Shown piece by piece: positions 34,993-47,407 of a stretch of 64,000 bases of DNA; the stretch's first letter is position 1; the number at the start of each line of letters is the position of its first letter. The notes below the pieces were generated by a model. It was not told the origin of the DNA. It saw only the letters and a program-made list of their open reading frames with translations, and did no database searches. The DNA lies in the NCBI RefSeq assembly GCF_018687715.1, contig NC_056765.1:20674894-20738893 (forward strand). The letters are read 5' to 3'. The DNA comes from Carya illinoinensis (taxonomy: Eukaryota; Streptophyta; Magnoliopsida; Fagales; Juglandaceae). A program made the translations under genes and the position numbers.

Positions 34993-36325
34993 CACTCAAG
35001 GATCTCATTATCTTGGATATATGACTCTTTATCTTTTTGTTTTCTTTAACAACCTGCATAATCAATGATTCGAACTTTTGATTAGTTTTACTCTGTGCCT
35101 TAATAAAAGCATGTAAAGTATCTTCTAAAGGGCTCCTAGAAGATGAAGGTGCAAGATATGATCTAAGGGGTTGTGCAAGCAGCTAGTTTTCAAATTTCTA
35201 ACTAAAATTGGGGTGCTTATGCCACCCAGGATTGTAGGTATCAGAGAATGGTGCAATAGGCTTTATGTACATACCTAAGGCATTACATTGTTCCTCATAC
35301 ATCTCTCTCATCTCAGCAAATGTGGGACACTCTTTGGCAAGGGCCACACACAAAACATGGTCCAAAAAACTCTGCATGATTAGTCACGTGTGTTGGCTTT
35401 AAATCCTTAGTCTTCAACACCTCTAGTTCCCTAGTGAGCATCTCAACCTTAGCCTTTAGGTTATCCTCTTCCCTAAGATGGTAAATTCCACCACCATTTA
35501 GGTTTCCTACAGGTCGGGACCTATTTGTGCTCTCAGTAGCACTAGGTCCAGTCTAAGTGTGAGATTTTTCAGCAAGTTCATTGAGGTATTCTATGGCCTC
35601 ATCAGGATCTTTTTGTAAGAACTCACAATTACACATCATCCCCAAAAAATGACGCACTCTAGGTGTAAGTCTCTCATAGAAACAGCTCACTAAGCACCAA
35701 TCTCATACCCATGGTGAGGGCACATACTCAATAGCTCCTTAAATCTCTCCCAAGACCGATACAAAGTCTCATTGTCCTTTTGTGTAAAGACGGAGATTTT
35801 CCTTTTTAAAGCATTGGTATTATGTTGGGGAAAGTATTTATTAAAGAAGACCTTAGTCATCTCATTCCATGACCCAATAGATCGTGGTTTTAATGAGTAT
35901 AGCCAACTCTTAGCTCTATCCTTCAAAGAGAAAGGAAAGAACTAAGTCTCACAATGTCATTAGTTGCATTTTTACTATGAAAAGTCGCAACTACTTCCTG
36001 AAACTCACTAATATGCCTATATGGATTTTCATTTTCCAAGCCATGAAAAGTAAGGAGTAACTGTATCATCCCTGTTTTAAAATCCAATTGGCGAGTATTA
36101 GCTGAAAATATGATGCATGATGGTGTGGCTGTGTATGTAGGGTGCAAAAAATCCTAAAGGGTCCTAGTGGGTTGATCTTCATGTTCACTCATTTCCTCAG
36201 AATTAGAAAAATTATCAAACAAATGATTAGAAAAATTAGGCTCTGACTCTAACTCTAACAAAGATCTACAAGCAAACCGACCCAAAGCGTCTCTATACCT
36301 GTGTATGCAAGGTAGAGAAAAATGC
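34993..36325 (-). pseudogene. Athila-type gag, broken (copy A)
   Basis: Minus-strand gag with several breaks. Readable blocks, from the element 5' side: TATPSCIIFSANTRQLDFKT with LLLTFHGLENENPY (frame 35923-36147), then DRAKSWLYSLKPRSIGSWNE and CPHHGYE (frame 35690-35926), and further left a decayed zinc-knuckle and YNPGW-type region around 35220-35400. The two listed frames overlap out of phase, showing a frame change near 35925. It is about as similar to copy B as expected of a duplicated sequence but carries more lesions. Confidence 0.85.
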
Positions 36326-36460
36326 AAAACTTAAAAAAAAAAAAATTACAAAAAGATTACGAAAATAAAATAAAGATGCAGCAATATAAAAGAGGGAATG
36401 AAGTTACCGCCTTTACAAATTGCTGAAAAGAAAAACTATCTCACAATTTTTCTATTGTCT

Positions 36461-36477
36461 CCCCACCAATGGCGTCA
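36461..36477 (-). other. Degenerate tRNA-Asp primer-binding site (copy A)
   Basis: Aligns with the intact site at 40115-40131 with four differences, three of which are C-to-T or G-to-A changes on the strand shown. It lies five bases from the LTR end. Confidence 0.65.
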
Positions 36478-36482
36478 AAATT

Positions 36483-37750
36483 TGATTACAACCAAAAAAT
36501 AATGCGGTAGTTGTAGCACAACTTTGGGGTGTCGATTTCACATGGAGACAAATTAAAAGAATAGCAGAAGGAACAAAGAAACTAAATAAAAATATTAAAT
36601 AATTAATAGAGAACAAAGATTAATTTTAAATGCAAATTAAAATGAAGTAAAGTGATTAACGAAAAAAGTACTCAAATTTGACAAACAGTAGAGCATCGAG
36701 AATTCCTTGCACAAATCCGGTATTTTAGTTATTCTTAATTCACTGGATAACTCAATTAGGAACTTAATTCCCGAAATTTCCAATCGGAAGGTATAGATTT
36801 ATAAACCAAAATTAAATCAAATGTAACCCTTTGAAAAATCATTCACCACTTTTAAAATACGTAAATTACTATCCTTATTGAGAAAATCCAACAATGACAA
36901 TATACTCAGGGAGCGATATTGCAGTAAAAAATTAAATCAATATAGATAAATAATTAATCCAAAAATAATCAAAGAACGAATCCATTCAATAGAAAAAGCA
37001 TGACTAAAACCATAAATAGAATAAATTCTATGATTATTCAAAGAAAAAAAATCAACGATGAATTGTAAATGATAAAAGAAAAGAGTTTTAGTAATTGAAG
37101 ATCAAATAAATAAATTAAAAATACCATCTAATGTGCAAAGAAAAAGAAAATCACAAAATGAAACCACAAGTCCAAGTCCAGAATTCACTAGGAGACAGTC
37201 TGGACATACTTTAGTCTTTTGATTGTAACTTTTTACTCACATATTGGATTAATGCAATTCTTAATGCATTAGAAAGTGATCTTAAAGGGCTGTAACTTTG
37301 TCTCTAATAAGGATTTCCAAATTCGAAATCCTGAAGGGCATATATGGCTATCAAAATGAGTCCTAAAATTTAGGCGATTTTTTTATGCGGAAATTAAGAG
37401 GACATTAGGGATTCTTTCCTACCCTATATAAGCATATCATTAGGACAAAATAGGGGAGGGAGAGAAGCACAAGAGGCAGATTTGAAGAGATGAGAAAATC
37501 ACTTATATGGCTACCTTTCCTTTTCTTCCAAATTGCTCTCAAACCCCATGAATGTCCTCCTTTGAATTTGATTGGACTTGATTTGCTCTTTTATAAACTC
37601 TGAAATTAAACATAAAAAGCTGGTTAGGAGTATCCTAACATAAATAGAAACTCAATTTAAGAATACACATTAATTTCTATGATTTCTATTCACATTTTAG
37701 CATTTTAATCCAATAATAGGATATTTAGGGTGCACTTTCGCATAGTCATA
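36483..37750 (-). repeat. 5' LTR of fragment A
   Basis: Same family as 10900-12254 and 40137-41505. On the plus strand it starts TGATTACAACC and ends near cgcatagtcata, a decayed form of the cactcatca end of its relatives. The satellite array starts immediately at 37751. Confidence 0.8.
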
Positions 37751-38602
37751 AACATGGCTTTGCTTCTATTGACATGTGATGGACCAAGGATAATCTTCTA
37801 AATCAATCTAAGAATGATGTAAAACAACAATAATATCAAAAAGGTCCAGATCGAAACGACTAGAATACTTTAAAATGAAATTCAGCTCAAAACATGGTTT
37901 AGAGATGATTAAAAACCTTTAACTTAATTAATGATCTTAACTCAAGTTAGAAGCCTAACAATGGCTAGATAAGCACCTTAGTGGTATGTGGCACTTCTTG
38001 GACTTGAGTTAAACCAATGGAACGATGTATGAAAGCTTCAATAGGAAGAAAGAAATAAAAGATGGGTTTCTTGGAGCCAATTCATCCAAAGCTGGAACTA
38101 ATCCGAAATGGTCCAAGTAGAGTGTAAATGAGGAATTTTCCCTTGAGAAATTGGTCTAAAATGCCTTGGTTAGGGGAAGATTTGTAGCGAAGCACATGAA
38201 ACTGCACCCAGGTTCCGATTCGTTGTGATTTGGGCAATGACATGGCTTTGCTTCAATTGACATATGATGGATCTAGACTAATCTTCTAATTCAATCTAAG
38301 AATGATGAAAAAAAAGAATAATGGCAATATGGTACTGATCAAAATGGCTAGAAAGAATTAAAAAGGAAATTGAGCTCAAACATGGTTTAGAGATGACTAA
38401 TCATCTTTAAGTTGATTAATGCCCTTAAGTCAAGTTAGAAACATAACAATGGCTAGATGAGCACCTTAGGGGCATGTGGCACTTCTTGGGCATGAGGAAA
38501 CCAATGGAATGTTGTGTACGGGTTTCAATAGGAAGAATGAAGTGAAAGACAGATTTCATGGTGCCAATTGGTCCAAAGCTAGAACTAAACCAGGATGGCC
38601 CA
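37751..38602 (+). repeat. 487-bp tandem array, block 1
   Basis: About 1.75 monomers, with the monomer landmark acatggctttg at 37752 and 38240 (488 bp apart). It starts flush against the LTR of fragment A and ends with the gccca target duplication of a Tekay LTR remnant at 38603. The segment before 38240 is variant A (see block 5). No gene. Confidence 0.9.
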
Positions 38603-38633
38603 TGTGATGACCCGCTTTTACGTGTATTTTCAC
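38603..38633 (+). repeat. 31-bp remnant of a Tekay LTR start (L6)
   Basis: Starts TGTGATGACCCGCTTTTACG and runs to ttcac, matching the first 31 bp of L7 with one difference. It sits after the same ggatggccca target sequence as L7 at 42377, then switches to Athila gag. Confidence 0.85.
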
Positions 38634-39989
38634 ACTCAAGGAGCTCATTATCTTGGATATATGAACCTTTATCTCTTTGTTTTCTTCAACAACCTGCATA
38701 ATCAAAGATTCAAACTTTTGATTAGTTTTACTCTATGCCTCAATAAAAGCATGCAAAGTGTCTTCTAAAGGACTCCTAGAAGATGAAGGTGCAGGATATG
38801 GTGCAGGATATGATCTAGGGGGTTGTGCAGGCTGCTAGTTTTCAGACTTCCAGCTAAAATTGGGGTGATTACGCCACCCAGGATTGTAGGTATCAGAGAA
38901 AGGTGCAACAGGCTTCATATACATACCTAAAGCATTACATTGTTCCTCATACATCCCTCTCATCTCAGCAAATGTGGGACACTCTTGGGGAAGGTGATCT
39001 ACCCCACCACACACAAAACATCGTCCAAAAGACTCTGCATGATTAGCCACGTGTGTTGGCTTTAAGTCCTTAGTCTTCAACGCCTCTAGCTCCCTGGTGA
39101 GCATCTCAACCTTAGCCTTTAGGTTATCTTCTTCTCTGAGATGGTAAATTCCACCACCATTTAGGTTTCCTGCAGGTCGTGACCTATTTGTGCTCTCAGT
39201 AGCACTAGGTCCAGTCCAAGTGTGAGCTTTTTCAGCAAGCTCATTGAGGTATTCTATGGCCTCATCAGGATCTTTCTGTAAGAACTCACCATTACACATC
39301 ATCTCCACAAATTGACACTCTCTAGGTGTAAGTGCCTAATAAAAATAGCTCACTAAGCGCCAATTCTCATACCCATGGTGAGGACACATACTCAATAGCT
39401 CCTTAAATCTCTCCCAAGATTGATTCAAAGTCTCACTGTCCTTTTGTACAAATGTGGAGATTTGCCTTTTTAAAGTATTGGTCTTATGTTGGGGAAAGTA
39501 TTTATTATAGAAGACCTGAGTCATCTCATTCCATGACCCAATAAATCGTGGTCTCAATGAGTATAGCCAACTCTTAGCTCTATCCTTCAAAGAGAAAGGA
39601 AAGAACTTAAGTCTCACAATGTCATCAGTTGCATTTTGACTATGAAAAGTCGCAACTACTTCCTCAAACTCCCTAATGTGCACATATGGATTTTCATTTT
39701 CCAAGCCATGAAAAGTAGGGAGTAACTGTATCATCCCTGTTTTAAAATCCAATTGGCGAATATTAGCTGGAAACATGATGCATGATGGTGTGGCTGTGCG
39801 TGTAGGGTGGAGGTAATCCTGAAGGGTCCTAGTGGGTTGATCTTCGTGTTCACTCATTTTCTCAGAATTAGAAGAATTATCAAACAAATGATCAGAAAAA
39901 TTAAACTCTGACTCTAACACAGGTCTACAAGCAAACCGACCCAAGGCGTCTCTATACCTGTGCATGCAAGGTAGAGAAAAACGCAACAC
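38634..39989 (-). pseudogene. Athila-type gag, near-complete but interrupted (copy B)
   Basis: One continuous minus-strand frame apart from stops at 39336-39338, 38835-38837 and one further left. The front (39989-39339, 217 codons) holds TATPSCIMFPANIRQ, LLPTFHGLENENPY and the gag-domain block SWLYSLRPRFIGSWNEM...CPHHGYENW. The back (39308-38838, 157 codons) holds a coiled-coil-like region (about residues 60-80 of that part), a classical zinc knuckle C97, C100, H105, C110, and the YNPGWRNHPNFSW signature. A 12-bp tandem duplication (PAPY) lies near 38790-38815. Gag is the structural protein of the particle. The end is lost at the junction with the Tekay LTR remnant. Confidence 0.9.
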
Positions 39990-40114
39990 TAAAAAAAAAC
40001 TACAAAAAGAAAAAGAAAATAAAAAAAAAATGTAGCAAGCTAAAATAGGGAACGAAGTTACCGCCTTTACAAACTGTTGAAAAGAAAAACTATCTCACAA
40101 TTCTTCTACCGTCT

Positions 40115-40131
40115 CCCCGGCAACGGCGCCA
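40115..40131 (-). other. tRNA-Asp primer-binding site (copy B)
   Basis: On the minus strand TGGCGCCGTTGCCGGGG, complementary to the 3' end of plant tRNA-Asp, five bases from the LTR end at 40137. This primer is characteristic of Athila-group elements. The same site occurs at 63481 in E2. Confidence 0.92.
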
Positions 40132-40136
40132 AAATT

Positions 40137-41505
40137 TGATTACGCCCAAAGAATAACGCGGTAGTTGTAGCACAGCTTTGGGGTGTCGATTCCACAGGGA
40201 GACAAATTAAAAGAATAGCAAGAGGAACAAAGAAACTAAAGAAAAAAATATTAAATAAGTAATAGAGAACAAAGATTAATTTTAAATGTAAATTCAAGTG
40301 AAGCAAAGTGATTAACAGAAAAAGTACTCAAATTTAACAAACAGTAGAGCGTCGGGAATCCCTTGCACAAATCTGGTATTTTAATTATTCTTAATTCATT
40401 GGATAACTCAATTAGGAACTCAATTCCCTCAATTCCCAATCGGAAGGTATAGATTTATAAACTAGACTTAAATCAAATGAAACCCTTTGAAAAAACATTC
40501 ATCACTTTTAAAAAACGTGAATTACTATCCCTATTGATAAAATCCAATACGACAATATACTCAGGAAGCGATATTGTAGCAAAAAAACTAAATCAATATA
40601 GATAAATAATTGATCCAAACATAATCAAAGAACTAATCCATTCAATAGAAAAAGCATGACTGAATCCATAAACAGAATAAATTCTATGATTATTCTGAGA
40701 AGAAAACATCAACGATGAATTGAGAATGATAAAACAAAAGAGTTTTAGAAATTGAAAATCAAATACATGAATTAAGAATAAATTAGAAATACCATCTAAT
40801 GTGCAAGTTCATCCCTAACCCTACTTGAGAATTTAGTTACCCATAAATATAATGAACAACAAAAATCTCCAGAGAAAACTGAAGCGAACGGTGGCCATGG
40901 AAGTGATTTTCTCCTCTCTTCAGATCTGCCTCTTGTGCCTCCTCCTCCTCCCCATTTTGTGCTAATGATATGCTTATATAGGGTAAGAAAGAAACCCTAA
41001 TGTCCTCATGATTTCTGCATAAAAAAATCGCCTAAATTTTAGGACTTATCTTGGCAGCCACGTACAGCCTTCAGGAGTTCGAATTTGGAAATCCTTATTA
41101 GAGATAAAGTTATATCCCTTTAGGATAACTTTCCAATGCATCAAGAATCACATCAATCCGATATATGAGTAAAAAGATACAGTCAAAACACTAAAGTATG
41201 TCCAGACTGTCTCCTAACGAATTTCGGACTTGGACTTCTTGTGGTTTCATTTTGTGATTTTTTTTTCTTTTTCTTTTCTTCCAAATTGCTCTTAAACCCC
41301 ATGAATGTCCTCCTTTGAATTTGACTGGGCTTGACTTGCTCTTTTATAAACTCTGAAATTAGACATAAAAAAACTGCTTAGGAGTATCCCAACGTAAATA
41401 GAAATTCAATTTAAGAATACACATTAATTCCTATAATTTCTATTCACATTTTAGCATTTTAGTCCAATAATAGGGTATATAGAGTGCACTTTCGCACACT
41501 CATCA
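40137..41505 (-). repeat. 5' LTR of fragment B
   Basis: 1,369 bp, element start TGATGAGTGTGCGAAAG at 41505 and end GGGCGTAATCA at 40137. Highly similar to A1 (10900-12254) and the LTR of fragment A. The array resumes directly after it with gtgcacccagg. Confidence 0.9.
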
Positions 41506-42376
41506 GTGCACCCAGGTTCTGACATGGCTTTGCTTATATTGACATGTGATGGATCAGGACTAATCTTCCAATTTAATCCAAGAATGATGAAAAACAAGTA
41601 CAACAGCAATAAGGTCCAGATTGAAATGACTTGAAAGAATTAAAAATGAAATTAAACTCAAAACATGGTTTACAGATGACTAATTATCTCTAAGTTGATT
41701 AATGAGGTTGACTCAAGTTAGAAGTTTAACAGTGGCAAGATGGGCCCCTGAGGGGACTCTGGCGCTTCTTGGGCTTGAGGGAAACCAATGGAAGGGTTTA
41801 TGCGGCTTCAATTGGGGGAATGAGATAAAAGACGGATTTTTTTGGTGCCAATTCATCCAAAGCTGGAACTGAAGTGGGATGGTAAAGGTGCAGTGTAAAC
41901 GATGAATTTTCCCTTGAGGAAAAGGTCAAAAAGGACACTGCTAAGGGCGGAATTGTACGAATGCACATAAAGGTGCACCTAGCTTCCAATTCTCTGTGAA
42001 TTGGAAATTGACTTAGCTTTGGTTCTATTGACATGTGATGGATCAAGGCTAATCTTTGTAAATCAATCTAAGAATGATATAAAACAACAATAATATCAAA
42101 AAGGTCCATATCGAAATGGCTAGAATGAATTTAAAAGGAAATTCAGCTTGAAACATAGTGTAGAGATGACTAATCATCTTTAAGTTGATTAATGCCCTTA
42201 AGTCAATTTAGAAACTTAACAATGGCTAGATGAGCACCTTAGGTGCGTGTGGCACTTCTTGGGCATGAGGGAAACCAATGGAATGGTGTGTGCTAGCTTC
42301 AATAGGAAGAATTAAGTGAAAGACAGATTTCATGGTGCCAATTGGTCCAAATCTACAACTAAACCAGGATGGCCCA
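41506..42376 (+). repeat. 487-bp tandem array, block 2
   Basis: Landmarks at 41522 and 42011 (489 bp). The segment before 42011 is variant C (aaggtcaaaaaggaca, gaattgtacgaatgcac). About 820 bp of this block (41506-42330) are nearly identical to 44578-45386 in block 3, showing a local duplication. It ends with gccca, the target duplication of L7. Confidence 0.9.
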
Positions 42377-44482
42377 TGTGATGACCCGCTTTTGCGTGTA
42401 TTTTCACTGAATGGTTGTTTTTAATTTAATTAATATATTGGTTTATTTATTTTAAATTATTGTGTTTTAAATTAGTTTTCGGCGGAACCGTTTTTGGTTT
42501 CCAGAGTGAGGACCGGACCTCATTTCTTTTTCCTTATCTTTTCTTTTCTTTTCTCTTTTTTCTTTTTCTTTTTCCTTTTTATTTCTTTTTCCTTATTTTT
42601 CTTTCTTTTCTTCTTCTTTCTTCTTCCTTCTCTCTCGCGTGCGCACAGCAGCCCCTTTTCTCTCCTTCCCGTCGCCGCCTGTTTGTCAGCCCGGTGCGCC
42701 GCCGTCCGGCCACCGTGTAGTACACCACCCCCACCATTCTCTTCCCCTCCCACCAGAGATCATCCCCACCAATTTTCAGAGTCATCGGACCAGCCGTTAA
42801 CTGCCACAAGCCCCTGAAAGTACGGCACCTGCTCTGTTTTCCCCCTATCGCCGGTTGCTTTCGCAGCCCAGAACCGCCGCTCGCCGGTGGCATGGCCTAC
42901 ACCACCCATCCAATTTTCTTCCCCCCTCACTGGTGAACATCCCCACCAAGTTTCACCTCTATCTGAGCCACCGTTAGCCACCACGAGCTCCTCCAAGCCA
43001 CACCGTTTTTCACCGATTTCGGCGCCGACACACCACCTCCGGCCACCATCTCTTCATAGCTTGTTCCTCTACCTCTTGCCGACCTAACCCACCTAATTTT
43101 GGCCCCAATCCGTTGCCGAAGCAGCTCCCACGAGCTCAACTCCGTTCAGCCCTTTTCGGCTTTCCTCCACCATTTCCACCACCACCCACGGCCAAAACTT
43201 GTTTCCCTTAACTTCATAAACATCTCAAGACCATTCTTTATCAATTTCGTGCCTTGGTTTGTCCCCGTTCAAAAGTGAGTAATTTATTACCCACAGCCAC
43301 AGTGTAAATTATATTGTTATGTTACTTTTCCTCTGCCATTTGCAACGCCGCGAGCTTTCAAAAAATATCATATAGCGCTGTAAGTATCTTTCAAACTCTA
43401 ATTTTAGATTTAAATGTATTTTGCTCTTACATTAAATAATTATCTGCTGGTTAGTTGATTCCGGACTGAGTCCGAGGAGTTCGGGAGTTGGATGGATGGA
43501 GGACGGAGTTGCTTGATTTATTGATTTATGGTTGGTTGGTTGTTTTGTGCATTGAAATTGTATTTACATGGTGCATGCATTTGCATTTTATTTTAATTGA
43601 GAAAAAAACCCTATTTTATTGGTGTAAATAGATTTCGGGTGCGTGTGTCTTACGAGCCCAAGCTGGGAAGGGTTATTATCTCGGTGGAGCTCCTCTAGTC
43701 ACTCGGGAGAGTAATATACTGAGTAACATCCCCTGAGTTGTCACTGGGCGACAACGGGAGCGGGGCCTAGAGGATGCTCGGCTATGAACCCTCGGGGCGC
43801 GGAACTGGGCATCGCTCGTTTAGATGTCACACGCGTGGTCGTTACCTATGGTGTGGCACAGGAGCCAAGGTGTGTGGATGACCCCTAGGGGAGGTCATGG
43901 TACATACGGATTAATTGGTTAATGGTTTGAGTTGGATATGGGCCAAATATGACTTTTGGCGTGATATTTAAAAAGGATATGTTTTTGGGCCAAATGAGTT
44001 TTTTTTTAGCGTGCGTGGAAAAATTATGATTTTATGAGACATGTGCATTGCATTCTTTCATGCATGTTGTTTGAGTTAATATATTTTTATCTAGTGGTGT
44101 TTGGATTTTACTTACCTGCGGCACCATTTTTGGTACCGTAGATTTTGGTGCAGAGTTCGAGAAAAAGAGGATGAGGCTGAGCTCGAGGATGCGGCTCGCT
44201 CCGCTGGAGTGCTGAGTTAAATTCTATGCTTTGTAGTTAGTTTTTAAAACAATATTTGTGTTATGTAATATTTTATTATGTATGTTTTGAACAGTTTTGT
44301 ATTAAATAAGAAAAAATTCTGGTACTTAGTTATGACTTTTGTTATCCGCTGCGTGTTTCTTCGTGCACATTCGTTGCTTTTACACACACTTGGTACTCGT
44401 CGATAGGGTGGTGACACGTGATGTCATCATCCGGATGTCTCGATTTTTTTGTGTCTGTGCGTGAGGATTTGGAGGCATCACA
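42377..44482 (+). repeat. Solo Tekay LTR with target duplication (L7)
   Basis: 2,106 bp, TGTGATGACCCG to GGAGGCATCACA, with a perfect 5-bp duplication gccca at 42372-42376 and 44483-44487. Removing it reads one continuous variant-A monomer. It contains a pyrimidine tract at 42520-42630 and a C-rich stretch; the frames in it (42460-42817 and others) are low-complexity. It belongs to the L1/L4/L5 subfamily. Confidence 0.94.
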
Positions 44483-46322
44483 GCCCAGGTAGACTGTAAA
44501 TGAGGAATTTTCCCTTGAGAAATTGGTCTAAAACGCCTAGACTAGGGGTAGATTTGTAGCAAGGCACATGAAGGTTCACCCAGGTTCTGACATGGCTTTG
44601 CTTATATTGACATGTGATGGATCAGGACTAATCTTCCAATTTAATCCAAGAATGATGAAAAAAGTACAACAACAATAAGGTCCAGATTGAAATGACTTGA
44701 AAGAATTAAAAATGAAATTAAACTCAAAACATGGTTTACAGATGACTAATTATCTCTAAGTTGATTAATGAGGTTGACTCAAGTTAGAAGTTTAACAGTG
44801 GCAAGATGGGCCCCTAAGGGGACTCTGGCGCTTCTTGGGCTTGAGAGAAACCAATGGAAGGGTTTATGCGGCTTCAATTGGGGGAATGAGATAAAAGACG
44901 GATGCCAATTCATCCAAAGCTGGAACTGAAGTGGGATAGTAAAGGTGCAGTGTAAACGATGAATTTTCCCTTGAGGAAAAGGTCAAAAAGGACACTGCTA
45001 AGGGCGGAATTGTACGAATGCACATGAAGGTGCACCTAGCTTTCGATTCTCTGTGAATTGGAAATTGACTTAGCTTTGGTTCTATTGACATGTGATGGAT
45101 CAAGGCTAATCTTTGTCAATCAATCTAAGAATGATATAAAACAACAATAATATCAAAAAGGTCCATATCGAAATGGCTAGAATGAATTTAAAAGGAAATT
45201 TAGCTTGAAACATAGTGTAGAGATGACTAATCATCTTTAAGTTGATTAATGCCCTTAAGTCAATTTAGAAACTTAACAATGGCTAGATGAGCACCTTAGG
45301 TGCGTGTGGCACTTCTTGGGCATGAGGGAAACCAATGGAATGGTGTGTGCTAGCTTCAATAGGAAGAATTAAGTGAAAGACAGATTTTTTGGTTCCAATT
45401 CGTCCAAGTCTAGAACTGAACTAGGAGGGTCAAGGAGGGGTGTAAATGAAGAAGTTTCCCTTGAGAAAATGATCTAAAATGCCTCAGCTAGGAGTAGATT
45501 TGTTGTAATGCACATGGCGGTGCACCTAGGTTGCGATTGGCGATGACTTGGGAATTGACATGGCTTTGCTTCTATTGACTTGTGATGGATCAAGGCTAAT
45601 CTTCTAAATCAATCTAAGAGTCATGTAAAGCAACAATAATATAAAAAAGGTACAGATCGAAATGGCTGGAATGAATTTATAGGGAAATTAAGCTCAAAAC
45701 ATAGTTTAGAGATAACTAATCATCTTTCAGTTGATTAATGCCCTTAAAGTCAAGTTAAAAACTTAACAATGGGTAGATAAGCACCTTAGGCATGTGTGGT
45801 ACTTCTTGGACTTGAGGGAAACCAATGGAATGATGTGTTTGGGTTTCAATAGGATGAATGAAGTGAAAGATAGATTACTTGGTGCCAATTCGTCCAAAGC
45901 TAGAATTGAACTGGGAGGGTCAAGGAGGGGTGTAAATGAAGAAGTTTCCCTTGAGAAAATGGTCTAAAATGCCTCAACTAGGTGCAAATTTGTTGTACTG
46001 CACATGGTGGTGCCCTTAGGTTCCGATTGCCAATGACTTGGGAAATGACATGGCTTTACTTCTATTGACATGTGATGGACCAGGGCTAATCTTCTAAATC
46101 AATCTAAGAATGATATAAAACAAAAATAATATCAAATAGGTCTGGAACGAAATGACTAGAATGAATTTAAAAGGAAATTAAGCTCAAAACATGGTTTTGA
46201 AATGACTAATTATCTTTAACTTGACTAATGACCTTAAGACAAGTTAGAAGCCAAACGATGGCTAGATAAGCACCTTAGTGGCATGTGGCACTTCTTGGGC
46301 CTTAGGGAAACCAACGGAATGG
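44483..46322 (+). repeat. 487-bp tandem array, block 3
   Basis: Landmarks at 44590, 45068, 45558 and 46048 (spacings 478, 490, 490). The segments preceding them are variants A, C, B and B. It is cut at 46322 inside a monomer (after ccaacggaatgg) by the LTR of the gypsy element X. Confidence 0.92.
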
Positions 46323-47080
46323 TGATATGAACCCCAATCGGCTCGCTTTAAGACCCAACAACAATATTGTAAAGACAAACCCAAGAAAGCCAAAATCAAG
46401 TCAATGGATGGAGAATCTAGTCTCGATATGAACCCGTTTCAAGAACCTATCTCAAGAACCTGAATTACAAGAAGGAATGCCACAAAGGTTGTGATTTACT
46501 TTTGATAAATTCAAAAGTTCAACCAAGAACAAGAGGAGTAAACTCAACTCACAATGAACATTCAATATTGTCTAATCTCCTCACATGAGGCTACAAGTGG
46601 TTTAAATAAACAATTCCTAAAAATCCTAGTGAATAGTGCCACGAGCACTATAGCATGAATAGTGCTTAGCTACAGTACTTCTAAAACTCTAGTTCAAATA
46701 AAATAATAACTTTTCAAATAAGCCCTTAGCCAAAATACAAACCCTTCCCAAAAACCCTAGTTCATTAGAAATAAGACGTGTGTGTTGGACATCCCCCAAG
46801 CCTAATTATTCTAGATTAATTCTTATGACTAATAAAACAAGCCATTTTAATAAAATAAATAAGTCCAAGGCCTTCAATAACAATATGCCCAAGTCGTGTC
46901 TTCTATAGCATATCACGTGAATGAAAACTGTATCTTTTTCTTTCAAGCCCATCTAAATATTGGGCTCTTGCTAGACTCGATCCAAGTGGATTGCACCAAT
47001 CATTGCATTGCTTCCTTGCTCCTCTTAGCTCTTGATTTTGTAATTCATCCTTAAAACTTGGTCTGCCTTAGGGCTCATCA
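46323..47080 (-). repeat. 3' LTR of element X
   Basis: Element start TGATGAGCCC at 47080, end GGGGTTCATATCA at 46323; 758 bp. The inverted ends are TGAT/ATCA. The pol stop codon (47068-47070) lies 11-13 bases inside the LTR, so integrase coding runs into it. Confidence 0.78.
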
Positions 47081-47094
47081 TTCCCCCTCTCCTC
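47081..47094 (-). other. polypurine tract of element X
   Basis: On the minus strand GAGGAGAGGGGGAA, directly before the LTR. It doubles as codons of the integrase C-terminus. Confidence 0.75.
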
Positions 47095-47407
47095 AAAAGG
47101 ATTCAACCTCGAATCTCCACCTGGATCAAAGGAAAAAAGACCAGAAATATTGAAAGTAGCAGAAACATGGTACTTACCCAAAAGATCCACTTGATATGAA
47201 TTATCATTAATTTTCTCAAGAATGTGAAAATGTCTATCCAAGCCACTCCTGTCATCAACAAGCAAAAACATCAATACTAACGGAGTAAATGAATTAAAAC
47301 CATAGATAATTTCAAGATGATAATAAAAAATGACAGTATGCATGGTCCTATTACATGCAAACTCTAACAAGGGCAAACGATAATCCTGCAAATGTTCATG
47401 CAACAAG

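Larger units (their letters stand above)
34988..37750 (-). mobile_element. Athila-type fragment A: gag and 5' LTR
   Basis: Minus-strand piece: LTR (36483-37750), degenerate primer-binding site (36461-36477), broken gag, then a break at the cactcaagga junction next to the E1 LTR. It has the same extent as fragment B at 38634-41505. Pol and the 3' LTR are absent. Confidence 0.82.
38634..41505 (-). mobile_element. Athila-type fragment B: gag and 5' LTR
   Basis: Minus-strand piece with a 1,369-bp 5' LTR (40137-41505), an intact tRNA-Asp primer-binding site (40115-40131) and most of gag. It breaks off inside gag at 38634 at the same sequence as fragment A. No pol, polypurine tract or 3' LTR. It is embedded in the tandem array. 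Confidence 0.88.
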
